From assembly GCA_028345295.1 (NCBI GenBank), contig JAOMDA010000006.1, positions 1 through 64,000 of the forward strand: a stretch of 64,000 bases of DNA, in the 5' to 3' direction. Positions within the stretch are counted from its first letter, which is position 1; every line of letters begins with the position of its first letter. Below, piece by piece: positions 54,119-63,362 of this stretch. This DNA comes from Candidatus Nitrosopelagicus sp. (lineage in GTDB: Archaea > Thermoproteota > Nitrososphaeria > Nitrososphaerales > Nitrosopumilaceae). The notes under the pieces were generated by a model. That model was not told the DNA's origin. It did not search any database and saw only the letters and a program-made list of their open reading frames with translations. The translations under genes and the position numbers were made by a program.

Positions 54119-55130
54119 AAACAATTTGACATTTCTAGCAAACGTTCTTCAAACTATTGGAATTCCTTATTCAGCCTTGATCTCGATTGTTTTTGGCTTG
54201 ATGATTGTATCATTTCCAATTGGTGCTTACCTGGTTTTCCATTCAGAAATTGGTGATAACATAGATTTTGGTTTTCCATTAGAAAAATTTGATCTCTTTA
54301 TTGCAGGAATAAATATGCAAATTCCTTTTGAATATGATATAGGTGATGCATTTGTATTAGCTTGGTGTGTCTTTGCAATTTTATTCACAATTGCTATCAT
54401 TGGACCAAAAAAGAGTTTTCTAAAATCAATTAGTGGCTTACTAATTAAAGAAAAAAGTCTTACAGACTCAAACTATCTAATAACTATAATCAAGTGGTTT
54501 TCAGTTCTTGTTGTTATTTCTGGACTGATTAATTTTGTTCAAGAAAGCTTTGGTATTGTTACAGAACCTCCAGAATCAACTAATGATTTAATACTATTTT
54601 TGGCTGTAACAATTGCACCTATTATTGAAGAACTAGGTTTTAGAGTAATACTGATTGGAATTCCGTTATTTTTAATATATTCATTCAAAACATCAATTCG
54701 GTCATTCTTTAATGTATTATGGCATCCTCATCAGAATTTACACATAGTAAATAATAAAAAAGCAATCCTGCTAATTACTTTAGTTGGAATATTTTTTGGT
54801 GCAGCGCATATAATTTCTGGTGAACCATGGAGTTCTGGAAAATTTGCTCAAGCCGCTGTAAGTGGAATCATAATTGGCTGGGTGTATTATAGATATGGCC
54901 TGCTAGCAGCAATATTGATTCATTGGGCAACAAATTACTTTATCTTCTCATATGTATTTGCAATTTCCGAAATTAATGGAATATCAGTTGAAAATGCAAT
55001 TTCTCATACCATGGTTAACACACTTGAATTAATACTAGTTGTGACTGGAATAGTATCAATATCCATGATAATCTTGAATTTCGTTAATTCAAAAAATCAA
55101 AATGAAGTAAGTAAAACGAAAATTCTGTAG
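54090..55130 (+). CDS. CPBP-family intramembrane protease
   Basis: 346 residues, eight or so membrane helices. Motifs of the CPBP/Abi family: EELGFRVILIGIPLF (EExxxR), FFGAAHIISG (FxxxH) and HWATNYF (HxxxN). Start TTG 54090 in the end of aIF1; a later in-frame start is possible. The region between helices 5 and 6 carries a basic cytosolic loop. Substrate unknown. Downstream BtuF-like gene starts 2 bases later, so they are co-transcribed. Confidence 0.85.
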   Translation: MQKILSNFIRNNLTFLANVLQTIGIPYSALISIVFGLMIVSFPIGAYLVFHSEIGDNIDFGFPLEKFDLFIAGINMQIPFEYDIGDAFVLAWCVFAILFTIAIIGPKKSFLKSISGLLIKEKSLTDSNYLITIIKWFSVLVVISGLINFVQESFGIVTEPPESTNDLILFLAVTIAPIIEELGFRVILIGIPLFLIYSFKTSIRSFFNVLWHPHQNLHIVNNKKAILLITLVGIFFGAAHIISGEPWSSGKFAQAAVSGIIIGWVYYRYGLLAAILIHWATNYFIFSYVFAISEINGISVENAISHTMVNTLELILVVTGIVSISMIILNFVNSKNQNEVSKTKIL

Positions 55131-55132
55131 AA

Positions 55133-56056
55133 ATGTCAATTGAAAGAATTGTGTCATTTTTACCCAGTGCAACAGAGTTAATTTTTGAGCTTGGCTATCA
55201 GGATAAGTTATTTGGTGTTACACATGAATGCCTATATCCTAAAGATGCAACACTGATACCACGTGTAATTGACAGTGTTTTTGATCCATCCAATTTATCA
55301 AGTAAACAGATTGATGGCAAGATTATCGAGTTACTATCAGAAAGAAAAGATATCTTCAAACTAAATAATGAAGAATTAAAAAATGCAAATCCAGATTTGA
55401 TAATATCACAGGAGATATGTGAAGTATGTTCCGCATACACAAATCAAGTTAATGAAGCTATGAAAATCCTAGATAACAAACCAGAAATTTTAACAATGAA
55501 TCCACATGACGTTGAAGGAATTTTGTTAACAATCATAGATATTTCAAAAAAAATTGGTGCTGCTGAAAAAGGTAAAGAAATTGTTAACTCACTTCGTACA
55601 AGAATTGAGCATATAAAAAATAAAAAATTTAAACATAGTCCAAAAGTTCTTGCAATAGAATGGATTGAGCCATTTTTTACAGCTGGTCATTGGATTCCTG
55701 AGATGGTAGAGTTTGTAGGTGGAAAAAACCTCATTAGTAAAAAAAGTGAACATTCAAGAAAAATGACACTTGAAGAAATAGTTAACGCTGAACCTGAAAT
55801 CATAGTTTTAATGCCATGTGGATTTAATGTAGACAGAACCATTAAAGAATACAAAAATAGTTTACACAGTAATACAAAATGGAATACGTTAAGTGCTGTA
55901 AAAGAAAATAAAATTTTTGCAGTTAATGCTAATTCATTTTTTAGTAAGCCAAGTCTTAGAACAATAACTGGTATAGAAATTCTTGCAAAGATTATTCATC
56001 CAGAAATCTTTGATGAATTAGAGGTTCCAACAAAATCTTATACAAAAATAAATTAG
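55133..56056 (+). CDS. BtuF-like substrate-binding protein without signal peptide
   Basis: Two-lobed vitamin B12/iron-type binding protein (PeriBP_like): MSIERIVSFLPSATELIFELG, LSSKQIDGKIIELLSERKDIF, TLEEIVNAEPEIIVLMPCGF and TGIEILAKIIHPEIF. It begins directly at the mature domain, with no signal peptide, so it may stay in the cytoplasm or act by an unusual route; related archaeal proteins have the same form. No BtuC or BtuD gene is adjacent. Couples to the CPBP gene. Confidence 0.85.
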   Translation: MSIERIVSFLPSATELIFELGYQDKLFGVTHECLYPKDATLIPRVIDSVFDPSNLSSKQIDGKIIELLSERKDIFKLNNEELKNANPDLIISQEICEVCSAYTNQVNEAMKILDNKPEILTMNPHDVEGILLTIIDISKKIGAAEKGKEIVNSLRTRIEHIKNKKFKHSPKVLAIEWIEPFFTAGHWIPEMVEFVGGKNLISKKSEHSRKMTLEEIVNAEPEIIVLMPCGFNVDRTIKEYKNSLHSNTKWNTLSAVKENKIFAVNANSFFSKPSLRTITGIEILAKIIHPEIFDELEVPTKSYTKIN

Positions 56057-56064
56057 AAGGTTAT

Positions 56065-56145
56065 TTATTCTTCTTCTGCTTCCTCTAGATCTTCAACTTC
56101 GCTAGTACTTCTTGATGGTCTAATTGGAATGTATATTTTTGACAT
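56065..56145 (-). CDS. Possible small acidic protein, 26 aa
   Basis: MSKIYIPIRPSRSTSEVEDL then EEAEEE, in a 230-base gap. Protein-like in composition but short. I see nothing else in 56057-56287. Confidence 0.35.
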   Translation of the reverse strand: MSKIYIPIRPSRSTSEVEDLEEAEEE

Positions 56146-56287
56146 GATTTGAATAACAGTATAGATGGTTAGTCTACTTGGTTACAAAAAATTGTCTTTT
56201 TGTATAACAAATGTTTAACCAAGATAAAATTACAAAATTAAGATTAAATTTTAGTGTCTTTTATCAAATTTGATGGTTTTGAAAAAA

Positions 56288-56962
56288 TTACAATAGTGAA
56301 TTTATTACTTTTTCAAAAACAGAATAAGGCTGTGCACCAACAATTTTTTCTTCGTTGCCCGTTTCAGTATTTACAATGATAAATGTGGGTGTACTATTTG
56401 CACCGCCAGCTGATGCCTTCTGCCAGTTTAATTTCACGCGTTGATCATATTTACTAGAATCAAGACACTCCTCAAATTCATCCATATTCAAATCAAGGTT
56501 AAATGCAAATGACTTTAATCTATCAGAATTTGCCCAACCAGAATTCATGTGGCCTTGATAGTCATATAATATTATGTGGTAGTCCCAGTACTTGCCTTGA
56601 TCATCTGCACAATATGTTGCCTCAGCAGCTATTGCTGAATCAGGGCCTAGGATAGGATAATCAATAAAAAACATGTTAGCCTTTCCTGTGTCAATAAAAT
56701 TCTCAATGATTTTTGGTCTACTTTCATCGTACCAACGTTTGCACATTTCACATTGATAGTCACCCATCTCTATAATTGTCACTGGTGCAGTTTGTGAACC
56801 CAAAAGTGGTGGGAGATGTATAGTGGATAAAATCTCAGAATCATTCTGACTACTTTGTGTTTGCTGCTCAACCTGTCCAACATATGATGAAAAAGATGCA
56901 GCCAGTGCTACTACAATTATAACTCCAACAATAGCAACTATCGCCTTTTTCTTATCAACCAC
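56288..56962 (-). CDS. DsbA-family thiol oxidoreductase, membrane anchored
   Basis: 224 residues. N-terminal signal anchor (AIVAIVGVIIVVALAASFSSYV), then a thioredoxin-like domain with the active site YQCEMCKRW (CxxC), a helical insert with AIAAEATYCADDQGKYWDYH, and the cis-proline loop STPTFIIVN. It acts outside the cell, in disulfide formation or exchange. The motif order matches the DsbA/BdbD group. Confidence 0.92.
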   Translation of the reverse strand: MVDKKKAIVAIVGVIIVVALAASFSSYVGQVEQQTQSSQNDSEILSTIHLPPLLGSQTAPVTIIEMGDYQCEMCKRWYDESRPKIIENFIDTGKANMFFIDYPILGPDSAIAAEATYCADDQGKYWDYHIILYDYQGHMNSGWANSDRLKSFAFNLDLNMDEFEECLDSSKYDQRVKLNWQKASAGGANSTPTFIIVNTETGNEEKIVGAQPYSVFEKVINSLL

Positions 56963-57017
56963 ACTTTATTGGCAAGATTTTGATTAAAAAACCTATTCAA
57001 AAAATTTAGAGAATTCT

Positions 57018-57149
57018 CTAGTTTTTGTGTCTAAATATACTAAACAATTTTTGAATTGCTGAATCTATTGGACATGAATCACATGAAACACCAGAATTTT
57101 CATGGTCAAACTGTTCATCTAACTCTTCTTTAATTTTTTTATCTTCCAT
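57018..57149 (-). CDS. Small hypothetical protein, 43 aa
   Basis: Start ATG 57149 (MEDKKIKEELDEQFDHENSG, then VSCDSCPIDSAIQKL). Acidic start, a CxxC in the centre and an amphipathic helix at the end. The track's longer frame (67 aa) starts upstream of the likely promoter. Function unknown. Confidence 0.5.
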   Translation of the reverse strand: MEDKKIKEELDEQFDHENSGVSCDSCPIDSAIQKLFSIFRHKN

Positions 57150-57324
57150 AGCAAAGTTAGGTAAATCTATGTAATAAAGAATCTTAAATTCTGTATTTAA
57201 GAAATTAACCAAAACTGTCATTAGAATTGAAGCATTGGTTTATTAGACGTAGAAAAAGCGATAAAACAGAAATAATGGTGGATTAAGCAAATGCTTTCTC
57301 TGTCATTGCTTTAAAGATAGAGAA

Positions 57325-58668
57325 ATGAAAACATTTGATGAATTAAAAGTAAAAGAAACCATACTGAAAGGAATTCAGGAATTAGGATTTGCTACACCAT
57401 TTCCTATACAGGCACAGTCTATACCATTACTACTAGAAGGAAATGATGTTATAGGTCAGGCACACACTGGCACAGGTAAAACTGCAGCATTTGGAATTCC
57501 TCTATTAGAACATATTTCCAATAACGGTGGAATTCAAGGTTTGATTATAGCACCTACACGAGAACTTGCATTACAGATTACCACAGAGGTGAAAAAGGTT
57601 GGTAGATTTACTGGAATTAAAGTTGCAACTGTTTACGGTGGCCAGGGAATGGGCATCCAACTTGATGCATTAAGAAATAAGCCAGAAATTGTTGTTGCGA
57701 CCCCAGGAAGATTAATTGATCATCTAAACAGAGGTACAATCAAGGTGGGTAATGTAAAATACATGGTACTTGATGAAGCAGACGTTATGTTAGATATGGG
57801 ATTTATAGATGATATTGAATTTGTTTTAGAAAGAGTACCAGAAAATAAAATTACTTCTTTATGGTCTGCAACAATGCCGCCAGAGATTTTAAGATTAGCA
57901 GACAAATATCTAAATGAACCAAAAAGAGTTTTGATAGATTCTGATGATCTAAGTGGTGAGGGAATTAATCAATCATTCCTTGTCATTAAAGACAGAGAAA
58001 AACAAAAGTATCTCACTAGTTTTATTAAAGATAATAGAAAGGGTCAGACAATTGTTTTTTGTTCCACAAAAATTCGTACCAGAAACGTAGCAAGAGATCT
58101 ACAAAAAGCTAAGTTTAACGCTGTTGCTATCGAAGGTGATATGTCTCAAAATAAGAGAGAATATTCAATGTCAAAGTTTAGAAAAAATCATGCAGATATT
58201 TTAGTAGCAACAGATGTTGCAGCACGTGGTATTGATGTTCCCAAAGTTGGCCTAGTAGTCAATTATGATGTCCCAAACCAAGATATGGTTTATTTTCATA
58301 GAATCGGTCGAACTGCAAGAGCAGGTGCAAAGGGAAATGCGATTACACTAGTATCATATTCCTCTGTAGGTGACTGGAATATTATCAAGAAACAGATTAA
58401 ATCCGATATGACTGATTTGAATCAGAAGTTAGGAGTAGAAATCAATATCCCTGATCCACTAAAAAGACAGGTAGGAAGAAGAATGGCACCACAAATACGC
58501 TCTGGATATGGAGGAAAATTTAGAAGAAGTTATGGTTCAGGTGGACGAAGAACTAATGGATATAACAGAAATGGAAGTGCAAGAGATGGACCTGCAAGAG
58601 ATCAATACAAAAAGAAAAGATTCACTCGTTCCTCATATAGTAAAAATACAAGTCGTAAAAGATGGTAA
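57325..58668 (+). CDS. DEAD-box RNA helicase
   Basis: ATP-dependent RNA helicase of 447 residues. Q motif GFATPFPIQAQSIPLL, motif I AHTGTGKT, PTRELALQI, motif II LDEADVMLDMGF, motif III SAT, motif VI HRIGRTARAG. The C-terminal tail is rich in Arg, Gly, Tyr and Lys (RRSYGSGGRRTNGYNRNG) and may bind RNA or phase separate. Upstream is a 5' region of about 80 bases with TTTCTC-type repeats, no clear element. Confidence 0.95.
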   Translation: MKTFDELKVKETILKGIQELGFATPFPIQAQSIPLLLEGNDVIGQAHTGTGKTAAFGIPLLEHISNNGGIQGLIIAPTRELALQITTEVKKVGRFTGIKVATVYGGQGMGIQLDALRNKPEIVVATPGRLIDHLNRGTIKVGNVKYMVLDEADVMLDMGFIDDIEFVLERVPENKITSLWSATMPPEILRLADKYLNEPKRVLIDSDDLSGEGINQSFLVIKDREKQKYLTSFIKDNRKGQTIVFCSTKIRTRNVARDLQKAKFNAVAIEGDMSQNKREYSMSKFRKNHADILVATDVAARGIDVPKVGLVVNYDVPNQDMVYFHRIGRTARAGAKGNAITLVSYSSVGDWNIIKKQIKSDMTDLNQKLGVEINIPDPLKRQVGRRMAPQIRSGYGGKFRRSYGSGGRRTNGYNRNGSARDGPARDQYKKKRFTRSSYSKNTSRKRW

Positions 58669-58727
58669 TTCAATAACAATATTTGAACATTTAAAGAATA
58701 GTAATATTATAGAATTCTAAGAAGAAA

Positions 58728-58964
58728 ATGCATGTTGGATTTGTACTATTGAATTGTGACTTAGGGGCAGAAGAATATATTCTGGATGAATTAAAACAGG
58801 TACCACAGATAAAAAATGCATATGTTACGTTTGGTGCATATGATATTATTGCTGAAATTCATGGTAGTAGTCAAGAAGAATTTGAAAAAACAGTTTCAAT
58901 GAAAATTAGACGTCTGTCACGAATAGTTAGTACAATGACATTAAACGTTGTTAAATCAGGATGA
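58728..58964 (+). CDS. Lrp/AsnC ligand-binding (RAM) domain protein
   Basis: 78 residues comprising only the C-terminal RAM domain of Lrp/AsnC regulators: GFVLLNCDLGAEEYILDELKQVPQIKNAYVTFGAYDIIAEIHG. The HTH is absent. Stand-alone RAM proteins bind amino acids as oligomers. First of a run of small plus-strand genes to 61261. Confidence 0.85.
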   Translation: MHVGFVLLNCDLGAEEYILDELKQVPQIKNAYVTFGAYDIIAEIHGSSQEEFEKTVSMKIRRLSRIVSTMTLNVVKSG

Positions 58965-58987
58965 TTTTCTAAATTAAGTGGAAAAAT

Positions 58988-59278
58988 ATGCTTCAAAAAG
59001 TAGAATATTCAGGAACAGTCTGGGCATTAAGCCATAATGATCCAGAGCCACTAGTGGAACATAGTATTAAAAAAATACAAGAATGTGGAATTAAAAAAGA
59101 AGATATCAAAATTGTAGATGCTCCTAATAATCCGTCTGTTGGTGAAATTGTAGTTGAAATTTGGCCTCATGAACTGGTGATAGCACGAATTAGAACTGTT
59201 AGAGGAGAGTCATTTATCAGTGGTACAGAATTTACAGTAGAATTAAAGACTGATCAATCTGGTAACTACATAGATTAA
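58988..59278 (+). CDS. Hypothetical protein, 96 aa
   Basis: Soluble protein with a strand-helix-strand plan: VEYSGTVWALSHNDPEPLVEHSIKKIQECGIKKEDIKIV, then EIVVEIWPHELVIARIRT. Stops 1 base before the next start, so an operon with its neighbours. No family recognised. Confidence 0.65.
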   Translation: MLQKVEYSGTVWALSHNDPEPLVEHSIKKIQECGIKKEDIKIVDAPNNPSVGEIVVEIWPHELVIARIRTVRGESFISGTEFTVELKTDQSGNYID

Positions 59279-59279
59279 G

Positions 59280-59786
59280 TTGGTAAAGAAAAAGAAAAAA
59301 AATAAGGGACTTGGAAAATTTGCCTCGTTTGGAGTCTTAGTTATTCTAATAGGTATTACAATCTATTATTTTTATTCGGCTGAACAAGGGCAAATGAGAG
59401 GTTTGGAATTTGGTAATGAATTACAGATAATTCAAGAGGAATTAAAGACTGAGCAAGCAGTGTTTTATTCCAAAGTTTCAATGTGGGAAGAAGATAGTAT
59501 TTCAAAAGCAGATATTTTACAAATTTCAGAGAGTCATATAGTAAAAATGAATGAGATAATCACAAAATATGCAGACCTTCAGATTCCTGATACATTTTCA
59601 GGTGCTGTAAAACTTTTCAAACTCTCAACAGAGTCACAATTAGAGAGTGATATTCACCTAATCAATTGGATTGAATTTGGGGATCAAAGTGAAAAAATTA
59701 GATCTGATGAGTTACTTCAGCAATCTTTTGAGTATGAACTAGCAGGATTAAAATCATATAATGACGCTAAAAAGGGAAATCCATAA
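59280..59786 (+). CDS. Membrane-anchored helical protein, 168 aa
   Basis: TTG start, lysine-rich cytoplasmic end (KKKKKNKGLGKF), a transmembrane helix (SFGVLVILIGITIYYFYSAE) and an outer helical domain of about 125 residues (GNELQIIQEELKTEQAVFYSKV; ITKYADLQIPDTFSGAVKLF). Starts 1 base after the previous stop. No family recognised. Confidence 0.65.
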   Translation: MVKKKKKNKGLGKFASFGVLVILIGITIYYFYSAEQGQMRGLEFGNELQIIQEELKTEQAVFYSKVSMWEEDSISKADILQISESHIVKMNEIITKYADLQIPDTFSGAVKLFKLSTESQLESDIHLINWIEFGDQSEKIRSDELLQQSFEYELAGLKSYNDAKKGNP

Positions 59787-59816
59787 AATCTTTAAACATA
59801 CAAACTAAAGATTAAC

Positions 59817-60590
59817 ATGAAAAAATTACTGTTTTTAATACCATTGTTTCTGATTAGTCCAATAGCCTATGGTGAGATGACAATACAAAATGATCAAAAA
59901 TACGTTGATAGTGATGGACTACTCCATATTGTAGGTGAAATTGAAAATAATACATTAACACCTCTTAATCAAATTAAAATTTCTGCAATATTATTAGATA
60001 GAAATGGAACCGAAATCAAAAGTGTTGTAGGAGAAACTGTTTCAAATGTTGTAATGCCTGAAATGAAAGGTGCATTTGATATTTTAATAAAAAATGTCAG
60101 GAGTGAAAATATTAGTGATTATAAATTAAATCTTGACTATAGTCTGGCAGACCCAAAAAATCAGGTAATTGAAATTTCATCTACTACACTTACTAAAGAT
60201 ACACAGAACAACACGGTGATTACAGGAATCTTAGAGAACAAAGGTACTAGTACAGCAAATATGATTAGGGTTGTTGCAACACTTTATGATCGTGATGGTA
60301 ATGTATTGACAGTTTCGGAATTATATACAAAACCTGACTTTTTACGTGCAGGTGATAGTAGTAATTTTATAATTCCATTCCATGAAAAATATCAATCAAT
60401 TAATGCAGTTGATTATAGTATTACTGCAGAATCCGATGAGTATGTTATAGTTCCTGAATTTCCATTAGGAACTGGATTATTGTTAATTGTATCAGTGTCA
60501 TCATACATTCTGTTTTCAAAAAATCCAGAAAAAGTTACTAATCTTATTTCAAATATGGGTAAAACCAAAAAATTGTTTATACAAAAATAG
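59817..60590 (+). CDS. Exported FxLYD-type protein with PEF-CTERM-like end
   Basis: Signal peptide (LLFLIPLFLISPIAYG), two FxLYD-like beta domains (LHIVGEIENNTLTPLNQIKISAILLDRNG and TVITGILENKGTSTANMIRVVATLYDRDG), and a C-terminal VPEFPLGTGLLLIVSVSSYI sorting-like segment with a basic end. The FxLYD repeat is a surface domain often attached to secreted proteins. Shows the archaeosortase type of signal, variant PEFP. Confidence 0.82.
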   Translation: MKKLLFLIPLFLISPIAYGEMTIQNDQKYVDSDGLLHIVGEIENNTLTPLNQIKISAILLDRNGTEIKSVVGETVSNVVMPEMKGAFDILIKNVRSENISDYKLNLDYSLADPKNQVIEISSTTLTKDTQNNTVITGILENKGTSTANMIRVVATLYDRDGNVLTVSELYTKPDFLRAGDSSNFIIPFHEKYQSINAVDYSITAESDEYVIVPEFPLGTGLLLIVSVSSYILFSKNPEKVTNLISNMGKTKKLFIQK

Positions 60591-60625
60591 GATTAACTAT
60601 TATACAAAGATAGTATCTGTTACAT

Positions 60626-60910
60626 ATGACAATTTCTGACAGTAATAGAAAATTTTTAGATGATTTATTAGAATATTATATTAATGAATCAAGTTCTTAC
60701 ATGCAAATTGCAGAAGAATATAGTATTATAACTAATTCAAAAACTGATACTGCATTTGGAATAATTGTAGGTATAATTTATTCAAGCTTCTTACAGATTT
60801 ATTCAAATCAAGGAATATCTGTAGAACTAGATGACATAAATGAATTTCATGAATTGATTAAAGATAATGCAAATAAAATCAAGGAATCATTCAAACAAGA
60901 GAATGCATAA
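60626..60910 (+). CDS. Small helical protein, 94 aa
   Basis: Helical, acidic: KFLDDLLEYYINESSSYMQIAEEY, TAFGIIVGIIYSSFLQIYSNQ and EFHELIKDNANKIKESFKQ. A short hydrophobic middle may be a buried core helix. No family recognised. Confidence 0.6.
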   Translation: MTISDSNRKFLDDLLEYYINESSSYMQIAEEYSIITNSKTDTAFGIIVGIIYSSFLQIYSNQGISVELDDINEFHELIKDNANKIKESFKQENA

Positions 60911-60940
60911 AGATAAATTTCAAAGAAATCTTGACTGTAT

Positions 60941-61261
60941 ATGTCAGAAGTAATTGCCTATAAGATTACACAGATAGTTGATAACGGTAGTGTAGTACAA
61001 ATGACACTTGTTGAAGATGTACAAACTGAACCTGTATCCCAAAAACAATTAATCATGGAAAACGTATCAAAAAAACTAGATACCGATACAAAACAACAAG
61101 TAATGCCATTACTAGAAGCAATACTTCAAGCACAACCAACCATCAAACTAAAAAGTTATGCACAAACATCTGTTGCAATTACCTTACCAAAAAATAGATA
61201 CGAAAAAATGGGAAGACCCCAAGTTGGACAAAAATTACAGGTTGATCTGAAAATTATCTAG
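60941..61261 (+). CDS. Hypothetical protein, 106 aa
   Basis: Strand-rich soluble protein: [23 protein letters not shown], a helix ([13 protein letters not shown]) and a terminal LQVDLKII. No motif recognised. Overlaps the end of the convergent DUF255 gene by 4 bases. Confidence 0.65.
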   Translation: MSEVIAYKITQIVDNGSVVQMTLVEDVQTEPVSQKQLIMENVSKKLDTDTKQQVMPLLEAILQAQPTIKLKSYAQTSVAITLPKNRYEKMGRPQVGQKLQVDLKII

Positions 61262-63285
61262 AGATCATTTTCAATATCTTCAAAATTTAACAACGGTAAT
61301 GAACATGTGAAATTCTTACATACAAAAACAGATGTTTGTGACGGTTCAAATTTTTTTCCTGAAAAGAACAAACAACTAGACAATTCTTTTAATGCTTGCT
61401 CATCTCTCAATAAAACCATAATTGATTCTGGTATGAATTTCCTATTCAATTGTGTAATTAAATCGGAATTTTTGTCATTAAGTATAGTAATTTCTGTAGG
61501 TGTCTGAGTATACAAATAAAGTACATTTAGTAAATAGCCAAACGCAAATGGATTTTCAGCAGCTAGTGGACCCTGATGCTCTAAAATTTTTGTAGTAATA
61601 TCTAAGAATTTTTTATTCTGTAAAATATGATAAAGTCTTAACAACACGTTAGATGCAACAGAATTTCCTGATGGCATTGATAAGTCATAATTACTTTTAG
61701 GGCGTACTATCAATTTTTCATGTATATCACTTGTAAAAAAGAAACTGTTACTTGAATCATCCCAAAAATGTTTCACCATATAATCAGAAAGATTAGAAGC
61801 GAATGTAAGATACTTTTTTTCTCCAGTTATTTCGAATAGATCCAATACTCCATTTGCAAGATAAGCATAATCCTCAAGATATGCATTAAGTTTTGGAATA
61901 CCATTCTTGAAGGTTCTATACAAAATTTTGTTTTTCTCAAATTCAGTAAGGAAAAAGTCTGATGCATTTTTAGCAGTGTTAAGGTATAAAATATTCTCAG
62001 TTACACGATATCCTTTGGAAAATGCAGAGATCATCAATCCATTCCATGAAGTGATTACCTTGTCATCTTTGCCAGGCTGGATTCGTTTATTTCTAACATC
62101 AAGTAGTTTTTGAGAGCATTCTGTAATTTTGTTTTTAATTTTATTTTCAGGAATATTAAATTTGAATGATAATGCAGAAGTGTTGACATTATTTGCAAGT
62201 ATTGTTTGCCCTTCGAAATTTCCTCCATCGGTAACATCATAGTAGATGCAATATAATTCTGAATCACTACCTAGAATCTCATCTATCTCTCTTTTTTTCC
62301 ACACAAAAGTTTGACCCTCTTCCCCATTAGTATCAGCATCTTGTGCAGAAAAAAATGTTCCATGACTAGAAGTCATTTCACGAATTACATAATCAAGAGT
62401 CTTTTGTACAACATTGATGAAAAATTCATCTTTGGTTATTTGATATGCTTCTGAATAAACTATTGGTAACAATGCATTGTCATACAACATTTTTTCAAAG
62501 TGTGGTACGAGCCACCTAGCATCAGTTGAGTAGCGATGAAAACCACCACCGATTTGATCAAATATTCCACCTTTTGCCATTTTTTTGAGAGTAAGTAAGG
62601 TAAAATCCCTAAATTTGGATATTCCTGACAATTTCCAGTATCTTAACATGAACGATAAATTAGATGCGTTTGGAAATTTAGGTGCCTGACCAAATCCACC
62701 ATATGAAACATCTGCAATTTGTAAAAGATTCACTGCCGCCTCATCAAGAATAGATTTATCTATTTTATTTGGTATTGTTTTCTGTTCTATTCTTTTCAAA
62801 TTATTCATAAAATTGTCAGCTGCCTTCTCAATATCAGATGGTTTTTCTTTCCATGATTGGGCTAACTGTCTACAAAGACTTCCAAATCCAGGACGACCAT
62901 ATGAATCAAGAACAGGAAAATATGTGCCAACATAGAATGGACGTTGATCAGGAGTCAAAAATACACTTAATGGCCAACCGCCTTGACCTGTTGACATTTG
63001 GCATACTTTTTGATAGATATCATCAATATCGGGTCGTTCTTCACGGTCAACTTTGATATTTACGAAATACTCATTCATTATTTTTGCAACATCATCATTC
63101 TCAAATGATTCATGTGCCATAACATGACACCAGTGACAAGAACTGTAACCAACCGAAAGAAAGATTGGTTTATTTTCTTGTTTTGCCTTACTTAATGCTT
63201 CATCATTCCAAGAATACCAATTAACCGGGTTATCCTTATGTTGTAAAAGATATGGGCTAGATTCGTTAGCCAAATTGTTTGACAT
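61258..63285 (-). CDS. DUF255 thioredoxin-domain protein (YyaL/SPATA20-like)
   Basis: 675 residues. N-terminal thioredoxin-like domain with [46 protein letters not shown] (CHWC active pair), followed by a long alpha/alpha toroid like glycosidases ([22 protein letters not shown]). This arrangement is conserved from bacteria to human SPATA20. Exact reaction unknown; a thiol-disulfide or glycoside role is a guess. Divergent from the ABC ATPase gene with a 77-base gap. Confidence 0.93.
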   Translation of the reverse strand: MSNNLANESSPYLLQHKDNPVNWYSWNDEALSKAKQENKPIFLSVGYSSCHWCHVMAHESFENDDVAKIMNEYFVNIKVDREERPDIDDIYQKVCQMSTGQGGWPLSVFLTPDQRPFYVGTYFPVLDSYGRPGFGSLCRQLAQSWKEKPSDIEKAADNFMNNLKRIEQKTIPNKIDKSILDEAAVNLLQIADVSYGGFGQAPKFPNASNLSFMLRYWKLSGISKFRDFTLLTLKKMAKGGIFDQIGGGFHRYSTDARWLVPHFEKMLYDNALLPIVYSEAYQITKDEFFINVVQKTLDYVIREMTSSHGTFFSAQDADTNGEEGQTFVWKKREIDEILGSDSELYCIYYDVTDGGNFEGQTILANNVNTSALSFKFNIPENKIKNKITECSQKLLDVRNKRIQPGKDDKVITSWNGLMISAFSKGYRVTENILYLNTAKNASDFFLTEFEKNKILYRTFKNGIPKLNAYLEDYAYLANGVLDLFEITGEKKYLTFASNLSDYMVKHFWDDSSNSFFFTSDIHEKLIVRPKSNYDLSMPSGNSVASNVLLRLYHILQNKKFLDITTKILEHQGPLAAENPFAFGYLLNVLYLYTQTPTEITILNDKNSDLITQLNRKFIPESIMVLLRDEQALKELSSCLFFSGKKFEPSQTSVFVCKNFTCSLPLLNFEDIENDL

Positions 63286-63362
63286 GATAATGTTATGTAT
63301 GATGATTATTTGTATTTAACATGCCTTAACATTTCATATATTACCTGTCTGCATATAATACT